The notes under the pieces were generated by a model. It saw only the letters and a program-made list of their open reading frames with translations. It was not told the origin of the DNA and made no database searches. A stretch of DNA of 64,000 nt from Leucocoprinus leucothites (taxonomy: Eukaryota > Basidiomycota > Agaricomycetes > Agaricales > Agaricaceae), in NCBI GenBank assembly GCA_013368445.1, contig JAACJO010000014.1:1-64000 (forward strand), read 5' to 3'. Positions 24,100-34,968 of the stretch are shown one piece after another. Made by a program: the position numbers and the translations under genes. The stretch's first letter is position 1; every line of letters begins with the position of its first letter.

Positions 24100-25160
24100 T
24101 TGATACGCGGGTGATATACATCACTGTAAGCATCGCCCGGGTATTGGGGGGGCTTGTGTTCAAGCTTTGCAAACGTTTTTGCAGAAAGACGCAAGAGGAA
24201 AACGATGTAGTGAGAGGAGAGGTCGATGAGGCATCGGACGTTAATTTGTGTCTGCATCGCCACCACTGGAGCTGGAGAAAGGGTGCGTGATAGGAAGCTG
24301 CCTTATCTGAAGGCGTGTTGGGCCATTTCGGGTGTTCGCGAGAGGTGTATTGAGAGAAAGCTAGGGCGTTAGACTAATGAAAGTCAAGGGATAAGGTGTA
24401 TTTTAAGTCTTATCAGGTGCAGCGCTTGTTACCTTCCAATGGTTTGGGGCAACGTTGGGCGTCATTGAAGGGCCATTATGTATTGGGCGACGCTCCATGC
24501 CATAGCCCGTCCAGCCGCGCGCTTGAGGAGAAGGATCATGAGCATACCCCATGGAAAACGACCCATCTAACACGCTCTCAATATACTTCTACCCCTCGCT
24601 CAAAAGAACATTTGTAAGGAATATCCTTGGCCCTCTGATTCCAGTCGTTCTCGCATTCATCCCTTCAGTAAGGAGCAGAGCAGACCTATTTTGAGCGTGC
24701 AAGGGCCTAGACAAGTTGGGTCGTCGTTCAGGAGCAGAAGTCAGCCATTTAGTGGATGGTTATAGGGCTGCGGATAAGCAGCTGTAGGTAGCACATTAGA
24801 ACAATGGAGTGGGATGCGAAACAGAGGGAATTTTGCACTCACCTTATGTACTCTTGTGCAAGCCCTGACATAACCTGGTTTGGCGGCTGGTGTCACGCAT
24901 TCCTGGGTTTATAGCTGACCTACAGCTCTTCTCCAGAAGTGAACCTGATATCCGCGTTTTCAAGTATCGGGACCTCGTGTAGGTAAAGGGGTATGGTAGT
25001 GCATAAGACGCCATTCTGCATCTGCTGAAAACGGGAACAAAATCCCGGTTATACTTTCATCCTCGGGTTCCTTGAGAAGAAATGCACCCATCCGTAGTCG
25101 TTGGTTCTTGTCTGAGCCAAGGCTAAGCTCCAACATTTAGCTTTCGACAAGACGGCCTGG
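24100..25160 (-). pseudogene. PEX3 relic 4
   Basis: Two collinear blocks of PEX3 in the correct orientation. The 3' block (about 24150-24340) reads TPEMAQHAF near its start and LRLSAKTFAKLEHK at its end, matching intact TPEMVQHVL and CLSAIAFAKFEDK. Everything between these two motifs in the intact gene, about 180 residues, is compressed to about 40 residues. The 5' block (about 24950-25150) matches exon 2 and exon 1 (ctgcatctgctgaaaacg, gcacccatccgtagtcgtt). The interval 24340-24950 has no clear match. The same internal deletion occurs in relic 5. Confidence 0.75.
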
Positions 25161-25830
25161 AAGCGGAGTATTGAGTTATCAGTTTCGTCACGCTCAGTGA
25201 TCTAGCCAGATTATTGGCTGATGGCTTTGGCTATTTTTGTAAGCCCTAGACAATGCATTGGTTCAGCTCTGTGTATCTTCTTTTTTTATAGAAGATCATC
25301 ACGGGCCAATCTCCGCTTGTCCTGCTATCTTTCCACTAATCATGGATCAGGTGTACCAGGTATTAGGGGGTATATCTATAAATACTACAATGATTACATC
25401 TGAACATGGAAACTGGTGGTGTGTTGGACAAAATCCGTCCGAGTGCCTTTGAAAAACTCGAATGACTGAACAGGACTCAGGATATGCCACTGTGACCAAA
25501 CTCATCTTGCAATTCGAACACTGTGGCATGTAGATTATCCCCCACTGGAGCATCTTACGGCTGTAATCTTCGATTCATCCTACCCGAGGGTCGGCCAGTC
25601 TCACCGATTGACGAGAAAGAGCCCAGGCATCCTGGGTCGTGTACAGAGGATAACGACGACGAGATAAATAATGCAGGCACCTTGATGCCGCCCTCCTGCA
25701 TGGCTTAGTGGCACTTAGGAAAAAATATATCTAGTTCTTTTCGTCTAGATTCGTTAACTCTATCTCCCTGGGTATCCACTCCGACGAACGCCCAAAAAAA
25801 TTGATTGATCTCTCTCATCGGAATCATTGA
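25160..25830. repeat. Block B copy 3 (shortened)
   Basis: Collinear with the second half of block B copy 2: 25250-25540 with 15955-16290 (gttcagctctg, agatcatc-cgggc, tctccgctt, gggtatatctat) and 25640-25800 with 16530-16690 (cgacga-gag-aa, aaaatatatctag, ccttt-cgtctag). It has no coding sequence I can support. Confidence 0.6.
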
Positions 25831-25991
25831 GACAATTTTAGTTTTACGAGAATCAACATGGGGGGAATAGGCGTTTCGCGAACATGGTGAGCTACGTGAG
25901 GGGAAAAAGAAGCATTTCCGGGGACGATGAGGACTCGACTTTAGTTGTGTCAAAGGGCGGGAGGATCTTTCGTAATTCGTGGCCAACCATA

Positions 25992-28153
25992 CTAAAAATT
26001 TCTGAGCCTGCTGCGTCGTTCCAGGAGCGGGGCGTTTTCTTCTCGCCTGCAACAAGTACATGTAGTAATCGCCATGTCGTCATCTTCACCAACATCCAAC
26101 AAGTGCTCCTTCAATATTGCCACGATCTTTGCCTGCTGCTGAGCCGCCTCTTAGTCTCTTCTTTATTTTCAATCGACGAGTCTTCCTTTTCATGGCTCAG
26201 GGGACAGTAATCCTCATCCAAAAGTGAATGTTTCTGCCCAGGAAATAAATGAACAAGACCATAAACAGAGAGTGGTTTGATTCCTGTGGCGCTCAAAATG
26301 TCAGAAATCCCAATATAAGCGAGATTAGTTGGTCTTACCAAACAGGACCAGCAATAGCGTGCTACCGAACGTAATCGCAAACAGTCCGTTTATAGTCGTC
26401 CAAACGCCTCCGAGAAGTGCGAAGCCCTCCAGTACTGAGTCTTCGGAAGTTGCCTGCTCAATGAGAAGGCTCGGCCTAGTTGGTAGTAGATGAACCCGTA
26501 GCGAGGCAGATTGATTGTTAAGCGGACTGGCAATTGAGGGATCGGGCATGAGCGAGCGCATATGTGCAACGTTGATCTGTCGGTGCTAATCGTCGAGTCA
26601 AAACAAAATTCCTGTAATCGACTCTTTGCAAATAATCACCTGCGGTATTGCGAGTGCGGTGACCCAGAAACTGGACATCAGTTCCCTGCGGGAAAGTGCG
26701 AGAGTCCCGAAGAGCCGGATTCCAGGTGAAATGGCAGTAGGCTCCGTTGTTTCCAATACATCGTCGACAGTCGTGTCATTGACCCGGAGATAAAGAGATA
26801 AGACAGATGATGGCGACGAGTCAGGGATGCGGGAGAAGTCGATGACGTAAACCATATCCTCTGTGGGAGTCATGCGAGTGTGAATATCGCCTCCGGGAGC
26901 GCATGATATCACCGTTGCATTCATAGCAATGCTTGATTCTTCAATCTGGCACGCTGATGTTTCAAGGTTGAGACCGACACATCTACATCAAAGACCAATG
27001 ACGTACTGCAATTATTTGACTGGCCCGCTGAACTTATGTGAAGAATACCACTCAGCGGAAGGGATGCATTGGGAGATAACCCAGAAAAGACCTTCCAACG
27101 GAGGTAAATACGCGGTACGAAATGGATGCCCCGGAAGCTGCGCAACAACTCACAAGGATAGCATCGAACTGACTCATTGACGCCGAGTTCGATGACGAAT
27201 ACCAGTAACTCCGAAATGGGATACGACGGGGCATTGACAGTAAGTTAACTGGTCGAGCAAGAAGCGCGTAGAATGCCACCATCAAGATCACCAGTCAGCA
27301 AAGTATGGCGAGCCCACCCCGTATTGCCACAAGTGCTGGATGTTCCGTCCTGTCGACAGAATGTGAACATGATAACAGATAGCTCAATGTGAAGACGATA
27401 TATCATACCTGGATCGAGGTTTCCATGGCGTGGTCCCAAGAATAAGGTCTCTGTGCTTGTGTCCCCTAGATTTCAGCTGAAAGAAATCATGTTTCTTGAG
27501 CAATTTTCGTTTCCAAGATTCGGGCTGGCACCAAATATCCCATAGCAACCAGATGAAGGAGAGCATGCAATAAATTGCAAGAATAAGCGATACAAGTGCT
27601 TGGAGGATATCGGGCGCATAGGTAGACCAAGTGAGGCGAAAGAAATCAAGCGTGAAGGGAAGCACTATAGACACCACAACTGAAAGGACGTCTGTGAGAG
27701 GTCGACTGTATACGATAGCTGAGGGTGAACGCACGGCCAGCGAGTTCAATGAATGAATATAGAAGTTCGAAGAGCACAATCCAGTACCGCCATGTCCATA
27801 GCCTACGGATGAAATCAGCTACTGTTAACAAGCGTTGATCGCCAAGAACTTTACCGCGCTATGTGATGCACCAAAGTTGAAAGAGGTGGTAAGACGTAGA
27901 TCATGATAAACTCGACACTCGTGAGCCGCTCCCCTGCATTTTGCTTGAGAAATGGAAACGCTAATGGGAGAACTATCAAGCTCGCTGCGGCGTGAGCGAT
28001 AACGAGGCGGGAGAGAAATTTCTTTGCACGGAAGGGGAACCTCGGGTTCGGTTTGTCCGGTGTCGGGGTGTCCGCCATGATCTCTCGCCAAAGCTGGTCG
28101 AGAAGGAAAGGAAGAAGAAATATAAGCACTGCGATGCCCAATCGATCGAGCAT
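25992..28153 (-). pseudogene. Array membrane-protein gene, copy 4 (premature stop)
   Basis: Closest relative of copy 3. Two ATGs are possible: 28078 (MADTPTPDKPN, the family position) or 28153 (MLDRLGIAVLIFLLPFLLDQ, which adds a hydrophobic segment). Exon 1 (LVHHIAR), exon 2 (RLWTWRYWIVLFELLYSFIE) and exon 3 (DVLSVVVSIVLPFTLDFF...TTPWKPRSR) are open. In the next segment the frame that continues into LVILMVAFYALLARP contains TGA at 27295-27297 where copy 3 has a leucine codon. The polar domain is at 26598-26924, the last segment GGVWTTINGLFAITFGSTLL near 26390, then KPLSVYGLVHLFPGQK. A one-base difference from copy 3 near 26150 shifts the tail frame; the frame that resembles other tails would end at 25992. 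Confidence 0.7.
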
Positions 28154-28509
28154 ATTACGCTATAAAAGGACAACTCACGAACCGAACCGGGTGCGCGTGG
28201 CAATAGACCTTCATGTTTAATCTGAGTTACATGTTGAGATGCCGCATGGGTGATTATCGTTTTCCAACGGGAAACAGCATGGTCTCGATCATCATCAACG
28301 CTGATCGCTACACTGCGAAGAAATGAGAAGAAATACAATAAATTCCCAGCTTCAGTGTAATATTACTGGCATTCCGTGAACGAAAGGTGGACATAAACGT
28401 TTTGTGCCCTCCCTTTAACGTTTAACATTGAAGGCGAAATAGAGTACAGATAAAGTGAGTTCAAAGTATCATGAAAACCTCTTGAAACAAACATGCCTTC
28501 ATTAGTGTC

Positions 28510-28900
28510 ACCTCTGATCGATCAACTGTGTGCTGGATTGGTTTGAATGGTAGAATGAGGGATTTAGGCCATAGGTCAAATTTGAGAGATTGTTCTTCTG
28601 GAACCTAATAAAGCGCCAGAAGGCAGTTCCTCAACTCCATATTCGAGCGCTGAGGGAACTCGTTTCTTCAGGGACGAACTGTGTTAAGAACGCGAGGGGA
28701 GAGACAGATGATGCAGGGCTCACCAGCCACAGCCATCCCCTGCTTCCATGCTTTGTGCCTAACCGAGTCCATGATTTGGGTTGACGGCCGATTGATAATA
28801 CGTTCATGGACCTCAAATGGAAACGGAAACACTCCGTATATGGGCCAACCGTAACTGAAGTATTAACAAGGACCTGGGCAGTGTATGATGAATGTCATTT
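28510..28900 (-). repeat. Array companion segment, copy 3
   Basis: Close copy of 23660-24060, between membrane copy 4 and PEX3 relic 5. ORFs here are not conserved in frame with the other copy. Confidence 0.6.
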
Positions 28901-28969
28901 GTAGCGCCTCTGGAGGGAGCCAGCGCCTGAAAGATCTGGGCGAGTTTGGTATGCAGATGATACACATCA

Positions 28970-29750
28970 CTGTAAGCATCGCCTAAGTATTAATGGAACT
29001 TATGTTCAAGCTTCGCAATTGTTTTCGCGGAAAGACGCGAGAGGGAAGTGGTGTAGCGAGAGCGGAGAGGTTGGTGAGGCTTCGGGCGTTGATTTATGTA
29101 TGCATCGCCGCCGCCGGAGCTGGGAGAAGGGGTGGGAGAAGGGGTGGGAGATCGGAAGCCGCGGTATGTGAAGATATGTTGGGCCATTTCGGGTGGTCGT
29201 GAGATATGGACAGAGAGAAAGCTAGTAGAGAGTTAAACTAGTAGAAGTCAAGGAGATAAGGTGTAATGTGAGTTGTAACCAGGTGCGATGCTTATTGCTT
29301 GGGAATGGTTTGGGTTAACGTCGGGCGCTATTCATGGGTCATTAAATACCCGTGGTGCATTGGGCGATGCTCTATGCCATGGTCCGTTCGGCCGCACGCT
29401 TGGGGAGAAGGATCATGAACATATCCATGAAAAACATCCCGTCTAACGCGCTCTCATTATAATTTCACCCCTGGTGAGGAGGAACCCCGTGAGGAATAGC
29501 CCATCTCTTCTCCGGAAATGAGCCTGATTTCCGCGCTTTCGAGTATCTGGTCCTCGTGTTGGAGAAGGGATATGAAGTTGTGCAAGGCAACATCCTATCT
29601 GCTGAGAGGGGGGACAAAATACTAGTTACATTTCAGCCTCAAATTCCTGGAGAGGAAGCGCACCGATCCGCAGTCGTTCGCTCTTGTATAGCCCAAACCC
29701 AAGCTTCAACGTTTTGGATTCGACGAAACGGAAGCAGGGTATAAGTTATC
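28970..29750 (-). pseudogene. PEX3 relic 5
   Basis: The open stretch 28990-29187 is a compressed PEX3 C-terminus. It begins MAQHIFTYRGF...PSPTPSPSSGGG (intact MVQHVLTQGGF...PSPSSTSS) and ends SRLSAKTIAKLEHK (intact SCLSAIAFAKFEDK), with about 180 residues between them missing. The block 29540-29740 matches exon 2 and exon 1 (gagtatctggtc, gcaacatcctatctgctga, gcgcaccgatccgcagtcgtt). It has the same internal deletion as relic 4, so the two come from one already deleted copy. The 65-codon ORF itself is unlikely to be a functional gene. Confidence 0.8.
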
Positions 29751-30450
29751 AAGTTCGTCGCGCTGGCTCGCGTTATTACACCTAGTCACACTTGTCACTT
29801 AATCAATACGACCACTTTCAAAGTTCAAACTTCCAAATCCCGGTCGGCTACTCGTGTCGCGTTTAGTTTTCTCTTATGGAAGCTAGGGCTAACCAACTCT
29901 CAGTTCTCAGGCGCTAGATTTTAAAAACCCTGCGAACCTCTCACACCAGCGCCAGCTGCACCCGGACTTCGAACTTGAACATAATGCACATGCACAATCG
30001 TGCACAACGTTCGCATTGTTCACATCCACCCTTACACTGCATCTACTATCAATTACACTGTGTAAGGGACTATATTTACCCCTTAACCCTTCACATCAGT
30101 GGAATCCACACCGTCGCTCTCCATATTCTCAGGAACAATTGAGGTACGGGCCCTCACCTACCAGCACAACTTTGTAACATATGACATCTTGCCTTCAGTC
30201 ATTTAATGCTTATGCTACATCCGATCCTGCAGAGAGTGGGGCGTGCACAGGGGCTGGACGGCTTCAAAGCTCACATCCAACCTTCAACGATTCTCAGTAA
30301 TTGAACAGGACTCAGCGCCGTACGAAAACAGCCAAAAGGATATAGCGACTCGTCAACGCCCAGAGTCTGAACGATGCTAATCCTAGTACTAATACTCGTC
30401 CTATCACTCTAAGCCAGCTGCACCGGCTAGTGCATGTATCGAAAGGTCTC
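29750..30450. repeat. Block B copy 4
   Basis: Follows the 5' end of PEX3 relic 5, as in the other units. Matches include 29757-29785 with 15548-15580 (cgtcgcgctggctcgcgt) and 30108-30160 with 15765-15815 (tctccatattctcaggaac). No gene is recognised in it, nor in the following 30450-31190 interval. Confidence 0.5.
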
Positions 30451-31193
30451 GAGAAAGGACATCGTAGTATGTACACCTTTATTTTCAAGCTACTTCCTTG
30501 ACATGTGTCGCCAGAAGTTGGTTGATATCGGCGAATCTAGGCTGATGACCACTAGAACGAAGCGAAACATCACAGAACCTCTTAGCCGCTCGAGTGGGTA
30601 GTGGGTTCAGCAGAATGCATGACAGATCAAATTCCGGAGGGCGCTTTTGGAGGTCTTGCTACGGCAGTAATTCATACTTTGATCCAGCAGCATAGTCTAA
30701 CCCGTATAAGTTGTTTATGTCTATCAAGTGGTCCGAATCCCTGTGATAAGCATGAATCGAGTAATCCCCGCCGCCTTTGTCTCTTCCACCCGTGGTTCAT
30801 TTACATCTTCCTCCTCATTTTTGAGATGGCTCCGTCGTCGTGACGAATCACTCTTTCCTCCTCAATATTATCATCCGCTTCAACTTGTTAAGTCCCTTTA
30901 TAAATTGCGTCAGTTTCATTGCCTTACACTGACTTGCTTTTATGTAGTTTAACTCCTGAACTTGGTTCTCAGCTGTTTGATAATTCAACCACGAAAGCCT
31001 TTCCGGATGTGTATTACGGTTCCCGTAATGTAGGTGGAGCGAAGGGGTGGTAATTCTCCGTGGAGTTAAGATTTTCTGCGTCATGTCCTCCACGTCAGAT
31101 TAATACAATATTGAATTTCTCGGGACGATCCGTGTACACTCCCCACCACAGTTAGCACGAAACAAGTAATTCTACCGTTTATTTATCTGACTG

Positions 31194-31573
31194 CATCAGG
31201 AACATCCAGTAAAATATGACGTTGACTTTGATGGACTTTGACTTTCACACTGACTTTAATTTGACTTTCCGAGAAACTTTGACTTTCAATGTCTTTGGCA
31301 AATTCTTTGACTTGCGAAAATGTGAAACAGGTGGGATCAAGATTTTCAGACAGTACCTGCATAGAGACATGTAAGGAAAAAGGGTTACGAAACTTTGGAA
31401 TGTACTTTATAAAGTCCTTTAGGGCAAACTTTCCTCTAAAGACAGCGAAACTTTCTCAAGTCAGATGAAACTTTCCAAAGCCAGGGCATAGCTTTTTAAA
31501 GTCACCAAAAGTACCTTTGAGCCTTTAAAAAGGCCAAAAAGTACCTCTGAAAGTTTACTGGATGTTCCTGATG
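31194..31573. mobile_element. MITE-like element with 20-bp perfect inverted ends
   Basis: The left end CATCAGGAACATCCAGTAAA (31194-31213) is the exact reverse complement of 31554-31573. The 340 bp between are non-coding and made of short degenerate motifs: 'gactttgac' and relatives in the left half, 'gaaactttc' and 'aaagtacc' in the right half. Terminal inverted repeats with subterminal motif arrays and no transposase fit a non-autonomous DNA transposon. A target duplication beyond a possible TG dinucleotide was not found, so the family is open. It lies about 90 bp downstream of membrane copy 5's stop codon. Confidence 0.75.
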
Positions 31574-31665
31574 TGTACATCGACAACAGCAAGTTGATAC
31601 ACGCGGAACAACTCGAAAAATGAGAGTTAGCTGATTGCGTCCGAGCTAATCCCAATCCCCAAGGA

Positions 31666-33805
31666 CTACACCATTGAGGCCGAGTGGCGGCCGTGCATCA
31701 AGGGTGACGAGGGCGTATACTCTCGCAACTCTTCTATTGCAAGCGTATCTTGGTCAGACTTATCGCTGCTGAAGTCCATCAAGTGCTCCCGCAACAAAGC
31801 AATTGTTCGAGCCTGTTCTTCTGCTGAAATGCCGTGGTTTCCTTCGACTAGAGAAACACGACGTCCGGAGAACGCGTGGAATAGGCCGTAGATGGAGAGC
31901 GGCTTGATACCTAGCTCAGAGCCTGTTTCAGTTCTTTAAATTCCATGAGTTCAAAAACATATCGTACCAAAAAGGACTAACAGCAAAGTACTTCCAAAAA
32001 TACCAGAATACAGCCCATTAACAAATGTCCACACGCCACCAAGGAGTGCAAAACCACTCCAAATTGTGTTGTCCTAGGATTCTTGCTCAATTAAGCCTCG
32101 AGGTAAAACAGTATCCAACAATCCCGTTCGTATTGTTGCAGTTGAGCCTTCTTTCCCTGAAAATTCGCAGGAGTTCAGTTGGCTATCGTAGTAAGATGAG
32201 ATATTATAGGGATCTGGTGTCAATGATCGGAATTGAGTCGCATAGAAAGTTCTATACTTCGTGTGTCTGAGTGCTTGAGGTTACTGTGGTCATCAGGAAC
32301 AAACTTACCTTTGGGAATCCCAAAGCCGCAGCAGCATTATTAGACAGGCGCTTGTAGCCAGCGAGTACTGGATATCCAAGAAGATGTGTTCCCGGGGACA
32401 GGATGACAGGCTCAGCAACTAGGGCCAAATCGTTTTCGAAATCATTTGTCATTCCAAGGTGGAGCAGGACTTCAAGAGGCACTCGGAATTTCCTCTGGAA
32501 TATCAATGACAGTCCTGTGAAATTCAGCGTGATGATCGTCTGGGACCTCCGCAAGAGACTGGGAGACCATAAACCATCCGCGGGATCAAAAGGCAGGGGA
32601 CAGGAGATCTGCAGATCCGGTTCGGAGTCCGTCACAGTACAAGCTGATTAAATCAGTTATGGCCCCTGCGATAGGTAAACCTACATACTGAGGTTTGAAC
32701 CACAATTAAAGGGTGGTAGTGAGAGATACATGAGATCATAAATCTCCATGTTGGGTTTGAGGTAATCAGAAGGTGACCTGAAATTGACTTGAATAAAGAT
32801 GGCTGATAAGTACATATCTCATGAAAGCATCTTTTCACATACCAGATACAGTGACTCAAAGACATAACCACCTGACATATCTATCCGAGAGTTCCGGATG
32901 AATGTGCCGCTAGATTTGGCGGAGTCATAGCTTGGTCGAGCCACAGTTAAGTAGCACAACAATGAGAGCAGTGTAAACAAGCATATGATGGCACTACCCC
33001 CTCGTAAACCTCGGGAGAATGTTGTGTCAGATCTGATTCAGATGAAGATCTTAGTCTTCGCAAAATAGAAGGTCAATATGGAAATCTGACCTAAACCGAC
33101 GTCTCCACGGTGTTGTACCCATGTATACCGACCATCGCTTTCCGTATGGAGTACAAGTATGGTAGTAGGACAAAATGTCGCAGGGTTGCATGAGGCTGTG
33201 TGAGCCAGTACGCCAGACTCCGAGAATCAAACAGAAGAGCATAGCCGCACAGGAGAGTGCAAGAATACACGAAACGATTATCTGAAGCCGAAAAAGTAAT
33301 GCTGTTTCGTCGGACCGAAACCTGTAAAAAAAGTGGGAACAAGGGAGTCCCAAGAGTGAACAGATTTGCATAGACAAAAGGCGAAACGATCATGAGAATG
33401 ACTAGGAAGGGAATCTGCGTGGGCGGTGTGTAGTAGAAAGCCTGTGAAAACTGACGTACCTGAAGCTAGCTCAGCCAGGCTATAAAGGATTTCGAAGCCT
33501 GTGATCCAGAACTTTCTTTGATGCATCCTGCAATGGCTTTCATTGAGATAAATCGCTTTTTAGCCCACTCTGGGATCTCAGCGCCAGGTGTTGTGTAGCA
33601 GAATGGAAATTGCTGGGGAATAGTAAATCGCGCTAAATTCGAATATGGCTAGAGGAGCCTCAAGAGCACCGCTCCAGATGTGTTGCTGCCTGTCGAAGAA
33701 CAATAAGGAGAATACGACGAGGTGGGCTACAGAAAATGTAAGAGACGTTCGAAGCGCAAGTTTGACCAATAAAAACGAAGTGGGGGGCTTCCTCGAGGGG
33801 GTCAT
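31666..33805 (-). pseudogene. Array membrane-protein gene, copy 5 (two disabling changes)
   Basis: Closest to copies 1 and 2. It starts MTPSRKPPTSFLLVKLALRT at 33805. Segments include FWITGFEILYSLAELAS, IIVSCILALSCAAMLFCLIL, the MGTTPWRRRF loop and GGSAIICLFTLLSLLCYLTV. The polar domain follows (ISCPLPFDPADGLW, LNFTGLSLIF, VEVLLHLG-like, AEPVILSPGTHL), then GGVWTFVNGLYSGIFGSTLL, KPLSIYGLFH and a tail ending at 31666-31668. There are two defects. The first base of intron 1 is C where copy 2 has G (CTGAGATC against GTGAGATC, about 33581). An in-frame TAG interrupts the polar domain (IEQES*DNTIW, about 32074-32076). Otherwise the frame is well kept, so inactivation is probably recent. Confidence 0.78.
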
Positions 33806-33849
33806 GGTAGGCGGATGGGAGAATGGTTAGAGAATTAATGACTTCCAAA

Positions 33850-34263
33850 CAGTATATATAGTCAAGAAAAAATAATCAAATGCGCCCTGCAAAATAATCT
33901 GGGCGAAGTGATCATTGCATGATATCAGCTGAGACTAGTTGTGCCAAAATCCAACTAGATCAATGATGCTATGAAGTTCTCGCATTGCCTTTCGGGAACA
34001 TCGCGACTCACAGGAAATCTTGATTATCACTTCTTCAGGAACTCATTATGGACCCAAAGGACAATTCGTGTCGATAAACCTATGATAATGGCGGGACAGG
34101 TGGGACAGAGAGGGGGAAGAGCTGAAGCTGGACCTCTAGGGAGGGTACAAAGATGGTTTAGCACACCTAAGGTGGGATGAAAATGATCATCATCATACTT
34201 TGTCGGCCAAATGCGATTTGAGGTTGGATATGTACCATGCCATCATGATGCAACCCCTATTCT
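33850..34263. other. Interval between copy 5 and F-box pseudogene
   Basis: No gene recognised. A stretch at about 34128-34190 (ggacctctaggg, then gatggtttagcac) resembles 38876-38950 in the interval just downstream of the PEX3 stop codon, so some duplication joins the two places. Confidence 0.4.
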
Positions 34264-34968
34264 ATGCCTCTTCCAGGATCAGACGTCATTTACCACAACT
34301 CCCTCACAGAACTTGACGAGATAGAGATCCTTTTCCCCGGACTTAGATTTCCATCGTTAGTGGAACTTGAGTTCATGACCCGTCAAGGGACTCTTCCCCG
34401 ACTCAAACGACTCCATGAGAGGCTTACGTCTCGTTCGCCATTTATCCGTCGATTTAGGCTAGTATTTCATAGTCTAGATCTCAAGCCACTGACACTAGAC
34501 GACCTGACCCCTCTTTTTAATCTCTCTCTCGAATCTGTTATTTGTCATATTTCAGAGGAATTTACGGCCTCGGACATGGAAGCACTTATCGAGAGCTTGC
34601 CAAACTTACAAAACCTCGCCCTATTGACATTCTCCATTCACTTTCGTGCAGCCAAAATTTATATCACCTTGTCTCAACATCCACGGCTTGAAGGTCTAAC
34701 AATTCCAGTCGACCCACAGGATCTTCTCCTGCCATCGGCGCTGGACGATACCATGGTCGGAGCGCCAAGGCATTTTCCGTCGCAACCGCGCGTACGGAAG
34801 TTTAGTTTGGACAGTGCCAACAACGTACCTTCTGAAATGCCGTAGATTGAAATTCTCGCTAAGAACTTGCCTACACTACTCACGAGATTTTCAAGGCCGT
34901 ATGTGGTGTATAACCTAGCTACTGCAGAAGAAATGGAGCGCATTATCTTGGCGTTGAAGACGATGTAG
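34264..34968 (+). pseudogene. F-box/LRR paralogue, 5'-truncated with a stop
   Basis: Partial copy of the gene at 36137-37904. It begins MPLPGSDVIYHNSLTEL, equal to the middle of that protein (MPLPGSDIICHNSLREL). It lacks the F-box and the first half, and has a short in-frame deletion after the first line. It runs open for 193 codons to a TAG at 34843, where the intact gene has CAG (SETPQIENL against SEMP*IEIL). Recognisable sequence continues (LAKNLPTLL, ATAEEMERII) to about 34968. Its LRR-like repeats (DLTPLFNLSLESVICHISEE, LPNLQNLALLTFS) are intact. Confidence 0.8.

Noticed and set aside
29556..29744. Plus-strand ORF MLEKGYEVVQGN...
   Set aside because: Antisense reading of PEX3 relic 5 exons 1-2.
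31200..31560. CRISPR-like or minisatellite array
   Set aside because: The repeated 'actttgac' motifs are irregular in spacing and orientation and lie inside an element with terminal inverted repeats; this is a eukaryotic genome.
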